Assembly: GCA_947254465.1 (NCBI GenBank)
Contig: CAMYEU010000099.1
Location: forward strand, 1-6,579
DNA: 6,579 nucleotides
Source: an uncultured Gemella sp.
GTDB lineage: Bacteria > Bacillota > Bacilli > Staphylococcales > Gemellaceae
Reading direction: 5' to 3'
Position numbers and translations under genes: made by a program. Of the stretch, positions 1 through 6,316 are shown piece by piece; position 1 is the stretch's first letter, and each line of letters starts with the position of its first letter. The notes beneath the pieces are model-generated. The model saw only the letters and a list, made by a program, of their open reading frames with translations. It was not told where the DNA came from and did no database searches.

Positions 1-49
1 ACGAGATCCTGAGATGTCTCGTGGGCTCGGAGATGTGTATAAGAGACAG
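1..49 (+). other. Nextera i7-side library adapter (synthetic)
   Basis: This is not genomic DNA. Bases 1-7 match the end of the Illumina P7 primer. Bases 8-15 (CCTGAGAT) fit an i7 index, from memory the reverse complement of N715. Bases 16-30 are the Nextera read-2 stretch GTCTCGTGGGCTCGG. Bases 31-49 are the 19-base Tn5 mosaic end AGATGTGTATAAGAGACAG. Native sequence starts at about base 50, so whatever lies upstream of the first gene was cut off by tagmentation. Confidence 0.98.
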
Positions 50-81
50 ACCTATAAGTGTATCGCTTATAGGTCAATTTT
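50..81 (+). terminator. terminator-like hairpin of a cut-off upstream gene
   Basis: A perfect 9-bp inverted repeat, ACCTATAAG (50-58) and CTTATAGGT (66-74), encloses a 7-base loop and is followed by CAATTTT. The AT-rich stem and short, interrupted T run make it a modest intrinsic terminator. It most likely ends a plus-strand gene lost beyond the library cut. The rest of the gap to base 196 is very AT-rich and shows nothing else I can support. The hairpin could instead be an operator. Confidence 0.4.
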
Positions 82-196
82 GTGATATTTAAACAATAAT
101 TTTAATATTAAACATTAAATAATATTGTCTTGATGAAGTATTACATTATTTAAATTTAATTTTAATGATATTATGTATAATTGTTTTTACTGAATA

Positions 197-226
197 TGTT
201 ATAATAGAAATTAGAAAGAAAGGAGG
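197..226 (+). promoter_or_regulatory. extended -10 promoter and ribosome binding site of the secreted protein gene
   Basis: TGTTATAAT (197-205) is a perfect extended -10 (TGn plus TATAAT); I see no convincing -35 upstream. Transcription would start near base 212, just before the strong ribosome site AAAGGAGG (219-226). This arrangement places the start codon at 231 and rules out the upstream in-frame ATG at 165, which lies before the promoter. A second TATAAT occurs at 176-181 but has no TGn. Confidence 0.6.
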
Positions 227-230
227 AGAA

Positions 231-2399
231 ATGTTGAAATATTGTAAAATTGTAAGTTTTGGACTATTGTGTTTTTGTTTAACTATAACTACTAGTTCTG
301 AAATAAAAGCAGACTATTTTACTGATTATAATACGACTGTAATGGATACGGTACTAAAGGATAATGTATTTAATTTTGATTTATTCTCTAAAACCAGAAG
401 TTATTCTCTTCCTACTATAAAGAATAGTGTAATTCAAAGTGGTATGGATGAATTGGAGTATAGTGCTGAATTATTAAGTTATAAAAAGAATTCTCAAAAT
501 TATTTAATTTTCTATTCACTTGATAGTAACAATATTCCGAATGAAATTTTTAGAATACAATTGAAAAAAAGTGGAACTGGTAAGATAGTAGATAAAAATT
601 TACTAAAACTTTTTGTTCCGAATAGCAGAATAATAATGAATGTTACTAGTTATGATATTGATAATAAAGGAAATATAGAAAATCTTGAATATTCTAAATC
701 AAGTCAAGTATATTTTACTAAAAAGAATATTAATTTAGTTGTAACAGAAGGATCAAAAGAAGTAGTAAATAGAACTATAGAATTAAAAAATATACCTAAG
801 GACGATAAGGTTTCGATTTTACCGTATGAATTGGAACAGTATTATCGTCCAGATAAGTATTATATTTATACAAAAGCTAAGATACTAGTGGATGATAAAG
901 AAATTAGTGCGGAAAATATGGAACTTCCATACTTATCTAAAAAAATAGAAGTAAAATTAGCTCAGGATAAAGATTATTGGAATAATGTTAAGTTAGAATA
1001 TCCTTCAGAATTCAAAAGGAATGATAAAGAGTTTCTAATTAAACAAGGAGTAACATTTGCTAATTTTATTAAAGAAAATAATATTAAGGGAATTTCTGGT
1101 AATGATTCAAGTTATGAATTTTCTGGTTATTATCTAGACAATAAGGAAATCGCAAATACTCAGGTATTGGGGAATAATATAAAAATTGAAGCAAAATATA
1201 ATACAAAAATATTATTGGATAACGGTATTACTAAGAAAGAAGTGACGTTGCTAACTGGTCAGAAACTAAGTGAAATAGATACTAAGTTCTTTGATAGAGA
1301 AAAATATCATGTTGATAGTTATACTATTTTAGATGTAAAAGATAATTCTAAAATTAATGAAATTAAGGATTTATCTGAAGTTAGTATCGACAATAGTATT
1401 ATAGTAAAAGCAAATTATAAAGAAAATGTTAATACTATTAAAATTCGACAGGATGATTATAATAAACGATTTGGTAAGGTTGATGATAGTATAAAAGATA
1501 AAGATATAGAGTGGCCTGAAACTAAAAAAATAGGGGATTTACTAGCAGAACTTCGTAAAAAAATTAAACCAAATTCAGGATATGAAGTACTATTTAGATC
1601 CAATAAGAAAGTAATCAGCGATGATGATTATATTACAGCTGAAACAGTGTTAGAGATTTACTTTAAAAAAGTAGAGAGTGAATGGGTAACTGTTAAATTT
1701 GTTGGAAGAGGAATAGATAAATTTTTATCTGATGGTCAAGATGTATTAGTAGGCTCAAAAATAGATAGTATGATAAACTTACCGACAGCAACAGGAGTAA
1801 CAGAGCAAGAGTTCTTAGGTTGGCAGGCAAATAGTGATTATTTAATGGCTGGTGAAAACTCAGAAAATATCAGAGTTTCTAAAAACAAGCTATTGCAAAC
1901 GAATGAGCTAGGGGCTGTAGTTACAGAAAAAGGAAAAGATATTGTATTTACTGCAGTATATAGAAAGTTATTTAATGTAGAATTTGAAAAAACTTTTGAA
2001 GGAAATATTAATCTTTCTAAAGGAACATCTAATATTTTAAGAGTTGATGAATTTAATAATATTGGGGATGCTACAAAAAATAATAAAATTATAGTAGCGC
2101 CTAAATCAGGTTACTCATTATCACATTTTATTGCAAATAAAACAGTAAAAGTAAATATGGATAAAGGAACAAAAGAGATTTTTGTAGGTCAAAAAATTGA
2201 AGAAAATGATCTTTATAATATTGTTCCTACATCAGATTTAAAAATTACTCCGGTATTTAAATTAAGTGTAATTCCGTCAACACTAGAAGAAATGATAGAA
2301 AACAATAAGATAAAAACTGTTGATGATGCATTAGATATAAAATTTGAATCAACTGAAAATATTAAAAAAATATTAGGACCACTTTACTATTTAAGGTAG
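231..2399 (+). CDS. large secreted protein of repeated beta-rich modules, function unknown
   Basis: The product has 722 residues. The start at 231 is set by the AAAGGAGG ending four bases upstream; a TTG at 234 is an alternative with better spacing. Residues 1-27 look like a Sec signal peptide: basic MLKYCK, a hydrophobic core from about 7 to 21, and likely cleavage after A27 (IKA). The mature chain contains no cysteine. Residues 28 to about 165 are of no type I recognise. From there on, segments of roughly 75-100 residues end in similar strands: KIEVKLAQ near 240, IEAKY (to 323), VKANY (to 396), LEIYF (to 478), FTAVY (to 577) and ITPVF (to 676). The segment ending at 577 carries FLGW, as in Listeria-Bacteroides (InlB B-type) repeats. 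The modular reading is my inference. There is no LPXTG, transmembrane tail, LysM or choline-binding repeat, so release from the cell or non-covalent retention is likely. It is transcribed alone and ends at a strong terminator. Adhesin or host-interaction roles are possible but unproven. Confidence 0.85.
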   Translation: MLKYCKIVSFGLLCFCLTITTSSEIKADYFTDYNTTVMDTVLKDNVFNFDLFSKTRSYSLPTIKNSVIQSGMDELEYSAELLSYKKNSQNYLIFYSLDSNNIPNEIFRIQLKKSGTGKIVDKNLLKLFVPNSRIIMNVTSYDIDNKGNIENLEYSKSSQVYFTKKNINLVVTEGSKEVVNRTIELKNIPKDDKVSILPYELEQYYRPDKYYIYTKAKILVDDKEISAENMELPYLSKKIEVKLAQDKDYWNNVKLEYPSEFKRNDKEFLIKQGVTFANFIKENNIKGISGNDSSYEFSGYYLDNKEIANTQVLGNNIKIEAKYNTKILLDNGITKKEVTLLTGQKLSEIDTKFFDREKYHVDSYTILDVKDNSKINEIKDLSEVSIDNSIIVKANYKENVNTIKIRQDDYNKRFGKVDDSIKDKDIEWPETKKIGDLLAELRKKIKPNSGYEVLFRSNKKVISDDDYITAETVLEIYFKKVESEWVTVKFVGRGIDKFLSDGQDVLVGSKIDSMINLPTATGVTEQEFLGWQANSDYLMAGENSENIRVSKNKLLQTNELGAVVTEKGKDIVFTAVYRKLFNVEFEKTFEGNINLSKGTSNILRVDEFNNIGDATKNNKIIVAPKSGYSLSHFIANKTVKVNMDKGTKEIFVGQKIEENDLYNIVPTSDLKITPVFKLSVIPSTLEEMIENNKIKTVDDALDIKFESTENIKKILGPLYYLR

Positions 2400-2402
2400 T
2401 CA

Positions 2403-2433
2403 AAAAAGGCTTAGCAAAATGCTGAGCCTTTTT
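2403..2433. terminator. bidirectional intrinsic terminator between convergent genes
   Basis: AAAAAGGCTTAGCA (2403-2416) pairs with TGCTGAGCCTTTTT (2420-2433) around a 3-base loop, with a single G-U pair. The stem has a T run on the plus side and an A run at its foot that becomes a T run on the minus strand. It lies three bases after the stop of the secreted protein gene and just past the stop of the convergent thioredoxin gene, so it can end both transcripts. Confidence 0.93.
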
Positions 2434-2442
2434 ATCGTTCTT

Positions 2443-2769
2443 TTAGATTTTTTCTAAAAATTGTTCTACTTCATTTTGAGTTTTAGCTAGTCTTGACACA
2501 AATCGGCTAACTTCAACATTATTTTTGTAACCTACAAAAGAAGGAATACCAAAAATATCAAGAGCTTGTGCTATTTCTGGAAAATCATCACGATTAACGT
2601 AGATGAATTTTATTTCAGGAAACTTGTTCATTGTTTCTTCTAAATAACGATTAAGCATGATACAATCAGGGCACCATGTTGCAGAAAATACAAAAACAAT
2701 TTTTTCATTTTCCTCTTTCAAAGTTTTAAATTGTTCTATAGAATTTAATTTTTCTATATAGTTAAACAT
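2443..2769 (-). CDS. thioredoxin-family protein with CPDC active site (YtpP-type)
   Basis: This is a 108-residue single-domain thioredoxin fold, the usual length for a cytoplasmic thioredoxin, with no signal peptide. The redox centre is WCPDC with C33 and C36, and the cis-proline loop is GIPSF with P76. The CPDC centre differs from the CGPC of classical thioredoxin and, with the IFGIPSF and RFVS stretches, recalls the YtpP group of Firmicutes. The family reduces or exchanges protein disulfides; the true partner here is unknown. The start is supported by GAGGTG (2780-2775) five bases upstream of the ATG. The gene is transcribed divergently from gor and shares its control region, which suggests a role in thiol homeostasis. 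It is unlikely to be the cell's main thioredoxin. Confidence 0.9.
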   Translation of the reverse strand: MFNYIEKLNSIEQFKTLKEENEKIVFVFSATWCPDCIMLNRYLEETMNKFPEIKFIYVNRDDFPEIAQALDIFGIPSFVGYKNNVEVSRFVSRLAKTQNEVEQFLEKI

Positions 2770-2792
2770 ATAATCACCTCATTTATGGGAAA

Positions 2793-2821
2793 ATTATATC
2801 ATAAAAGGAAGTAATTATCAT
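2793..2821 (-). promoter_or_regulatory. thioredoxin gene promoter
   Basis: On the minus strand TGATATAAT (2801-2793) is a perfect extended -10. ATGATA (2821-2816) sits 17 bases upstream as a four-of-six match to the -35 consensus. The predicted start near 2786 leaves a leader of about 17 bases containing the ribosome site. Confidence 0.6.
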
Positions 2822-2843
2822 TAACAATGCTTGAATAGTTTAA

Positions 2844-2896
2844 ATGGAAATCATTGGAAAGTATTGAAAACCTCTGATAACGAGATGATTTTCAAT
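2844..2896. repeat. phased short repeats with an inverted copy between divergent promoters
   Basis: Three imperfect direct copies lie nearly head to tail: ATGGAAATC (2844-2852), ATTGGAAAG (2853-2861) and ATTGAAAAC (2863-2871). A fourth copy, ATTGAAAATC, is on the minus strand at 2896-2887. The third and fourth copies form an inverted repeat, ATTGAAAA and TTTTCAAT (2863-2870 and 2889-2896), with CTC and GAG (2872-2874, 2882-2884) inside. Spacing of the direct copies is about one helical turn. The block lies between the thioredoxin and gor promoters and overlaps neither, which suits an operator for a shared regulator. I do not recognise it as a known operator. No plus-strand gene ends here, so a terminator role is unlikely. 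Confidence 0.45.
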
Positions 2897-2923
2897 TTTT
2901 GATTACAAATGTAAGCATATCTA

Positions 2924-2952
2924 TTGAATTAAATTGTTAAATGTTGCATAAT
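2924..2952 (+). promoter_or_regulatory. candidate gor promoter
   Basis: TTGAAT (2924-2929) and CATAAT (2947-2952) are spaced by 17 bases, matching four and five of six consensus positions. The predicted start near 2959 gives a leader of about 87 bases. A competing -10, TATACT (3021-3026), sits nearer the gene but has no fair -35. Confidence 0.45.
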
Positions 2953-2960
2953 ATGAAATA

Positions 2961-3008
2961 TAGAGATTAAGTTTAACTTACGAAAAGTTAAGGAAATACT
3001 AATCTTTA
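2961..3008 (+). other. nested stem-loop in the gor leader
   Basis: TAGAGATT (2961-2968) can pair with AATCTTTA (3001-3008) over 8 bp with one G-U. Inside it TTAACTT (2973-2979) pairs perfectly with AAGTTAA (2985-2991) around a 5-base loop. The outer stem would begin almost at the 5' end of a transcript starting near 2959. It does not include the ribosome site at 3034-3040. It matches no riboswitch class I know and may simply protect the mRNA 5' end. Confidence 0.35.
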
Positions 3009-3045
3009 GTTGATAAAAGCTATACTATATTATAGAGGTGAAAAT

Positions 3046-4398
3046 ATGGCAAAACATTATGATTATATTGCAATTGGTGGAGGAAGCGGTGGAATAGCTT
3101 CAATTAACCGAGCTGCAATGTACGGTGTAAAAGGATTGTTAATCGAAGGTAATGAATTAGGAGGAACATGTGTAAACGTTGGATGTGTTCCTAAAAAAGT
3201 TATGTGGCATGCGTCACAAATATCTGAAAGTTTAAAACTATATGCAAATGATTATGGATTTAATTTTGGAGATGTAGAATTTGATTTCTCAAAATTAGTA
3301 GGTAATCGTTCTGCATATATTGATAGAATTCATGGTTCTTATGAACGTGGATTAAACAATAATAAAGTAGATCTAGTAAGAGGATATGCTAAATTTGTAA
3401 ATAAAAATACAGTTGAAGTTAATGGTGAACAATATACAGCTGATCACATACTAATAGCGACTGGTGGACAACCAACTATCCCTAATGTTGAAGGTGCTGA
3501 GTTTGGTGTTACTTCTAATGAAGTATTTACACTTAAACAATTACCAAAACGTATTGCTGTAGTTGGTGCAGGATATATCGCAGTTGAACTTGCAGGGGTA
3601 TTCAATGGATTAGGTGTTGATACTCATCTGTTTGTACGTCGCGATCGTCCTTTAAGAACATTTGATAAAGATATAGTAGATACTTTAGTAAAAGTAATTA
3701 ATGAAGAAGGACCAACTCTTCATACAAATGCTATTCCTAAAAAAGTTGTAAAAAACGCTGATGACAGTGTTACTTTAGTACTTGAAGATGGACGTGAAAC
3801 TACAGTTGACTTATTAATCTGGGCAATTGGTAGAAAACCATTATCTGAAAATCTTAACTTAGAAGCTGCAGGTGTGGAAGTAGATGAGCGTGGATTTATT
3901 CCAACAGACAAATACCAAAACACTAATGTAGAAGGAATTTATGCAGTTGGAGATGTAACAGGGCGACTTGCCTTAACTCCAGTTGCTGTTGCGGCAGGAC
4001 GTAGATTATCAGAAAGATTATTTAATAATAAACCTGAAGAGCACTTAGATTACACTAATGTTGCTACAGTAGTATTCTCACACCCAGCGATAGGTTCTAT
4101 TGGATACACAGAAGAACAGGCTATTAAAGAGTTTGGTGAAGAAAATATTAAAGTTTATAAATCATCATTCACTCCAATGTATTCTGCAATAACTAGTCAC
4201 AGACAACCATGCTTTATGAAACTAGTAACTCTTGGTGAAGACGAGAAAGTTATTGGATTACATGGAATCGGTTATGGTGTTGATGAAATGATTCAAGGTT
4301 TTGCTGTTGCAATTAAAATGGGAGCAACAAAACGTGATTTCGATAACACAGTAGCAATTCACCCAACAGGTTCTGAAGAATTCGTAACAATGAGATAA
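3046..4398 (+). CDS. gor: glutathione reductase (NADPH)
   Basis: This flavoenzyme reduces glutathione disulfide to glutathione with NADPH in the cytoplasm. The 450-residue product is full length. In order it shows the FAD-binding GGGSGG (11-16), the redox disulfide C42-VNVG-C47 followed by VPKK, the second dinucleotide motif GAGYIAVE (174-181), arginines R198 and R204 which select NADPH by its 2'-phosphate, the FAD motif AVGDVTG (from 300), and the C-terminal HPTGSEE with acid-base H439 and E444. From memory these positions coincide with those of the E. coli enzyme, which argues strongly for glutathione rather than dihydrolipoamide or mercury as substrate. The start at 3046 is chosen over an in-frame ATG at 3010 because AGAGGTG (3034-3040) lies five bases before it and the protein then begins MAKHYDYIAIGGG. 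It is monocistronic and divergent from a thioredoxin. The overall sequence recalls streptococcal Gor. A glutathione synthesis or uptake gene is not in the window. Confidence 0.97.
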   Translation: MAKHYDYIAIGGGSGGIASINRAAMYGVKGLLIEGNELGGTCVNVGCVPKKVMWHASQISESLKLYANDYGFNFGDVEFDFSKLVGNRSAYIDRIHGSYERGLNNNKVDLVRGYAKFVNKNTVEVNGEQYTADHILIATGGQPTIPNVEGAEFGVTSNEVFTLKQLPKRIAVVGAGYIAVELAGVFNGLGVDTHLFVRRDRPLRTFDKDIVDTLVKVINEEGPTLHTNAIPKKVVKNADDSVTLVLEDGRETTVDLLIWAIGRKPLSENLNLEAAGVEVDERGFIPTDKYQNTNVEGIYAVGDVTGRLALTPVAVAAGRRLSERLFNNKPEEHLDYTNVATVVFSHPAIGSIGYTEEQAIKEFGEENIKVYKSSFTPMYSAITSHRQPCFMKLVTLGEDEKVIGLHGIGYGVDEMIQGFAVAIKMGATKRDFDNTVAIHPTGSEEFVTMR

Positions 4399-4412
4399 TT
4401 ATATAAAAATAG

Positions 4413-4480
4413 AAGCAGGAAAATTCTAAAATTTTGATTTATTAAAATCAATCTTATTGAATTGACCTGCTTATTTTATT
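4413..4480 (+). terminator. long imperfect terminator hairpin after gor
   Basis: AAGCAGG (4413-4419) pairs with CCTGCTT (4466-4472). After a 2x2 internal loop AATTC (4422-4426) pairs with GAATT (4459-4463). A perfect apical hairpin is formed by TTGATTT (4434-4440) and AAATCAA (4445-4451). The T-rich tail ATTTTATT follows. The 60-base structure is longer than a usual intrinsic terminator, but its position 14 bases past the gor stop and its tail support that role. Confidence 0.75.
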
Positions 4481-4508
4481 TGACATTAATATTAAATAGG
4501 AGTATTCT
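4480..4508 (+). promoter_or_regulatory. promoter of the lipoprotein gene
   Basis: A consensus -35 TTGACA (4480-4485) is followed after 17 bases by TATTCT (4503-4508), a four-of-six -10. The -35 starts inside the T tail of the gor terminator. The expected start near 4515 coincides with the ribosome site GGGAGG (4515-4520), giving a leader of only about 14 bases. Confidence 0.65.
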
Positions 4509-4528
4509 GAACTTGGGAGGAGATTACT

Positions 4529-5263
4529 ATGAAAAAATTATTAAAAACAGTAATTATTGGAATATTCACAGTATCTATATCAACGGGTTGTGTAAGGTTT
4601 AGTAAAGAGGATGCAGAAACAAATGTTACAAAAGAATCTTCTAATAAGGTATTTAAAGAATGGATTGGAGAAAAAGGAATAGACAGTATTAAAATTAGCA
4701 CAATAAAAAATAATGTTAAAGTCTATTATCATGATAATGAAACAATTCTAATAAAAGGGAATTTTAAGGGGAATTATAAGTATAATACTAATAATAACTT
4801 GCTAGATATTACTTCATCTGCAGAGGAATCAGATGAAAATAGTCTAACGATATATCTTCCCAAAAAAGAATATAAAAGTATTAGTATAGAAAATAAAGAT
4901 GCAACTTCGAAAATATTTGATGTTAATGTTAAGAATTTAGTTGTTAATAGTAATGATGAGATAGTTGTTGATGGAGCTGAAGTAGAAAACCTTAAATTAT
5001 CTACTGATAATAAAAAGGTACAGATTACTAAAGATACTATAAAAAGTGCAGTAATTGAAACAAAAAATAATACGAAAATAATAGTAGATCAAACTAAAGT
5101 GAATTCTATGAATTTGTTAACAGATGCTGGTGATATATTTGCTAAGATAGTAGGTAATAAAGAAGATTATCAAATTAATTACAGTAAGAATACAACAGCT
5201 GCTAAGGAAAAACAAATAACAGCAATTTCAAATAAAGGAAAAGTCGAAATTAGCTTTATTTAA
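4529..5263 (+). CDS. lipoprotein with DUF4097-like (putative adhesin) beta domain
   Basis: The product has 244 residues. It starts MKKLLK, then a hydrophobic stretch (about 7-17), then a lipobox ISTGC with C21. The serine at -3 is less common than leucine, but the sequence fits the general lipoprotein pattern, and C21 is the only cysteine. It should be lipidated and tethered to the outer face of the membrane. Residues from about 50 to the end are short alternating beta strands (IDSIKIST, NLVVNS, NLKLSTD, SAVIETK, SMNLLTDAGDIFAKIVG) like the beta-helical DUF4097 or LiaG-like fold. The GDI-x(5)-G stretch near 210 and the closing SNKGKVEISF resemble the end of that domain. Family members often accompany envelope-stress systems, but no such neighbour is present. 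GGGAGG eight bases before the ATG fixes the start. The family call is by eye; the molecular role is unknown. Confidence 0.85.
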   Translation: MKKLLKTVIIGIFTVSISTGCVRFSKEDAETNVTKESSNKVFKEWIGEKGIDSIKISTIKNNVKVYYHDNETILIKGNFKGNYKYNTNNNLLDITSSAEESDENSLTIYLPKKEYKSISIENKDATSKIFDVNVKNLVVNSNDEIVVDGAEVENLKLSTDNKKVQITKDTIKSAVIETKNNTKIIVDQTKVNSMNLLTDAGDIFAKIVGNKEDYQINYSKNTTAAKEKQITAISNKGKVEISFI

Positions 5264-5294
5264 ATTAGAATCTGAATTTTTCGAAATATTAAAT

Positions 5295-5330
5295 AAGAGA
5301 TGGATTTTAATATGTCCATCTCTTTAGTTT
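5295..5330. terminator. bidirectional intrinsic terminator
   Basis: AAGAGATGGA (5295-5304) pairs perfectly with TCCATCTCTT (5315-5324) around a 10-base loop. TTAGTTTT follows on the plus strand and TTATTTAATATTT on the minus strand. It sits between the convergent stops of the lipoprotein gene and rae1 and probably serves both. Confidence 0.88.
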
Positions 5331-5854
5331 TAAAATTTCCCATTTTTTATGAAATTTTCTAGTTTTCTTCTATCTTTATCACTCATTCGAATATGTCTAT
5401 TTTTTAATTCTCTTGAATTGTGTTTTCTGGTTATTTTAGAAACATTTTGTTTTCTATCTTTTAACTCTTTTATAAACATGTGACAATCTCTTAGAATGGC
5501 TCCATAGCCAAGTGTTGTATCACGTTCATCATTATCATCACTTACAACTATAATATCCACAAAGTGATTAATTCTTAATTCACGAGTTTTTCTTTCTATC
5601 CATTGATCAGCACGTTCTCCAGTTTTTGTATAAACAATACTGATAGGTGGTTCTTCTTTTATATATTCTTTTGCACGAGTTAGATAAGCGTCAAATACGC
5701 AGTAAACGATATAGTTATTGCCACCTGCATATTCGCGAAGCATATCAATTAGAATGTCTCGTTCGGTAGGAAAGGTAGAGCTTTTTATTAAGTCATATTC
5801 TTTCATACGAAAAAGTAAATTATAACCGTCAATAAATAAATATTGTTTTTTCAT
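5330..5854 (-). CDS. rae1: Rae1-type ribosome-associated mRNA endonuclease (YacP, NYN domain)
   Basis: The product has 174 residues, the usual length for the YacP/Rae1 family. The NYN (PIN-like) nuclease fold is shown by FIDGYN with D9, FDAY with D55, TGERAD with E80 and D83, and VVSDDNDERD with D106 and D107. These acidic residues would hold the metal ion. A basic C-terminal tail (about 135-174, rich in K and R) could touch rRNA. In Bacillus subtilis Rae1 enters the ribosomal A site and cuts mRNA in a translation-dependent way; the same role is inferred here. AGGAGGA (5867-5861) lies six bases before the ATG. The gene is last in the minus-strand operon, 21 bases after the GNAT stop. The family commonly follows rlmB, as it does here with one gene inserted. 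Confidence 0.92.
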   Translation of the reverse strand: MKKQYLFIDGYNLLFRMKEYDLIKSSTFPTERDILIDMLREYAGGNNYIVYCVFDAYLTRAKEYIKEEPPISIVYTKTGERADQWIERKTRELRINHFVDIIVVSDDNDERDTTLGYGAILRDCHMFIKELKDRKQNVSKITRKHNSRELKNRHIRMSDKDRRKLENFIKNGKF

Positions 5855-5875
5855 AAAAAGTCCTCCTTTGATAAT

Positions 5876-6316
5876 TTAATTAATTTCTTTCCTCATATCT
5901 ACATGCTCAATACCAGCGTCTAAATATATTATGTCATTAACTCGATTATAATCTAATGATTTATAGAAGTTTTCGGCTTGTATTTGAGCACTAAGTTCGA
6001 TAATTATTTTTCTTTTTAAAATTTGCTGTGCGATATTTTCGCATCCAATAATAAGTTCACGTCCAATTCCTTGACCGCGGTATTCTTTATCAATAACAAC
6101 GCGTCCGATGTGAATAACATCTTTATCCATATCGATAAGACGTGCGACTCCGATAAGTTTATCGTTATTAAAATATCCAATATGAACTGTATTTTCGCTA
6201 TAATCTTTTTCATCTAATTCTAGTTCAATAGGAACTTTTTGTTCTTTAACAAATACTTCAATACGAAGAGCAAAACCAAGATCGAGCTCTTCTTTAGATT
6301 CTAATATCTTAATCAT
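5876..6316 (-). CDS. GNAT-family N-acetyltransferase (YjcF/ElaA-like)
   Basis: The product has 146 residues and forms a single GNAT domain. The N-terminal stretch FVKEQKVPIELELDEKD (22-38) is characteristic of the YjcF/ElaA-like branch. The acetyl-CoA pyrophosphate loop is RGQGIG (80-85), preceded by the beta strand HIGRVVID, and the C-terminal beta region contains NFYKSLDY. It would transfer acetyl from acetyl-CoA to an amine; the substrate cannot be read from sequence. The ATG overlaps the rlmB reading frame by 8 bases (ATGATTAA), and no good ribosome site precedes it (only GAAAGAA about ten bases away), so translation is probably coupled to rlmB. It lies between rlmB and rae1, which are adjacent in many Firmicutes. 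Confidence 0.9.
   Translation of the reverse strand: MIKILESKEELDLGFALRIEVFVKEQKVPIELELDEKDYSENTVHIGYFNNDKLIGVARLIDMDKDVIHIGRVVIDKEYRGQGIGRELIIGCENIAQQILKRKIIIELSAQIQAENFYKSLDYNRVNDIIYLDAGIEHVDMRKEIN

Noticed and set aside
165..230. In-frame N-terminal extension of the secreted protein from the ATG at 165
   Set aside because: It would precede the extended -10 promoter and the AAAGGAGG site, and would place charged residues ahead of the signal peptide.
2863..2900. Intrinsic terminator (ATTGAAAA/TTTTCAAT hairpin followed by T bases)
   Set aside because: No plus-strand gene ends upstream, the loop is long, and the site sits between divergent promoters, so an operator is more sensible.
3010..3045. 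Upstream ATG start for gor at 3010
   Set aside because: It has no ribosome site, whereas AGAGGTG sits correctly before 3046 and the family begins close to the FAD motif.
2770..3045. T-box or other known riboswitch in the gor leader
   Set aside because: I find no conserved T-box sequence or other riboswitch core, only simple stems.
3720..3923. Minus-strand open frame of 67 codons inside gor
   Set aside because: It lies wholly antisense to a conserved enzyme gene and has no ribosome site or recognisable protein features.
4492..4701. Minus-strand open frame of 69 codons over the lipoprotein start
   Set aside because: It is antisense to the signal peptide region of a well-supported gene, and its hydrophobic look is the shadow of that sequence.
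6016..6217. Open frames on both strands inside the GNAT gene
   Set aside because: Both overlap a clear GNAT domain in other frames and have no start signals.
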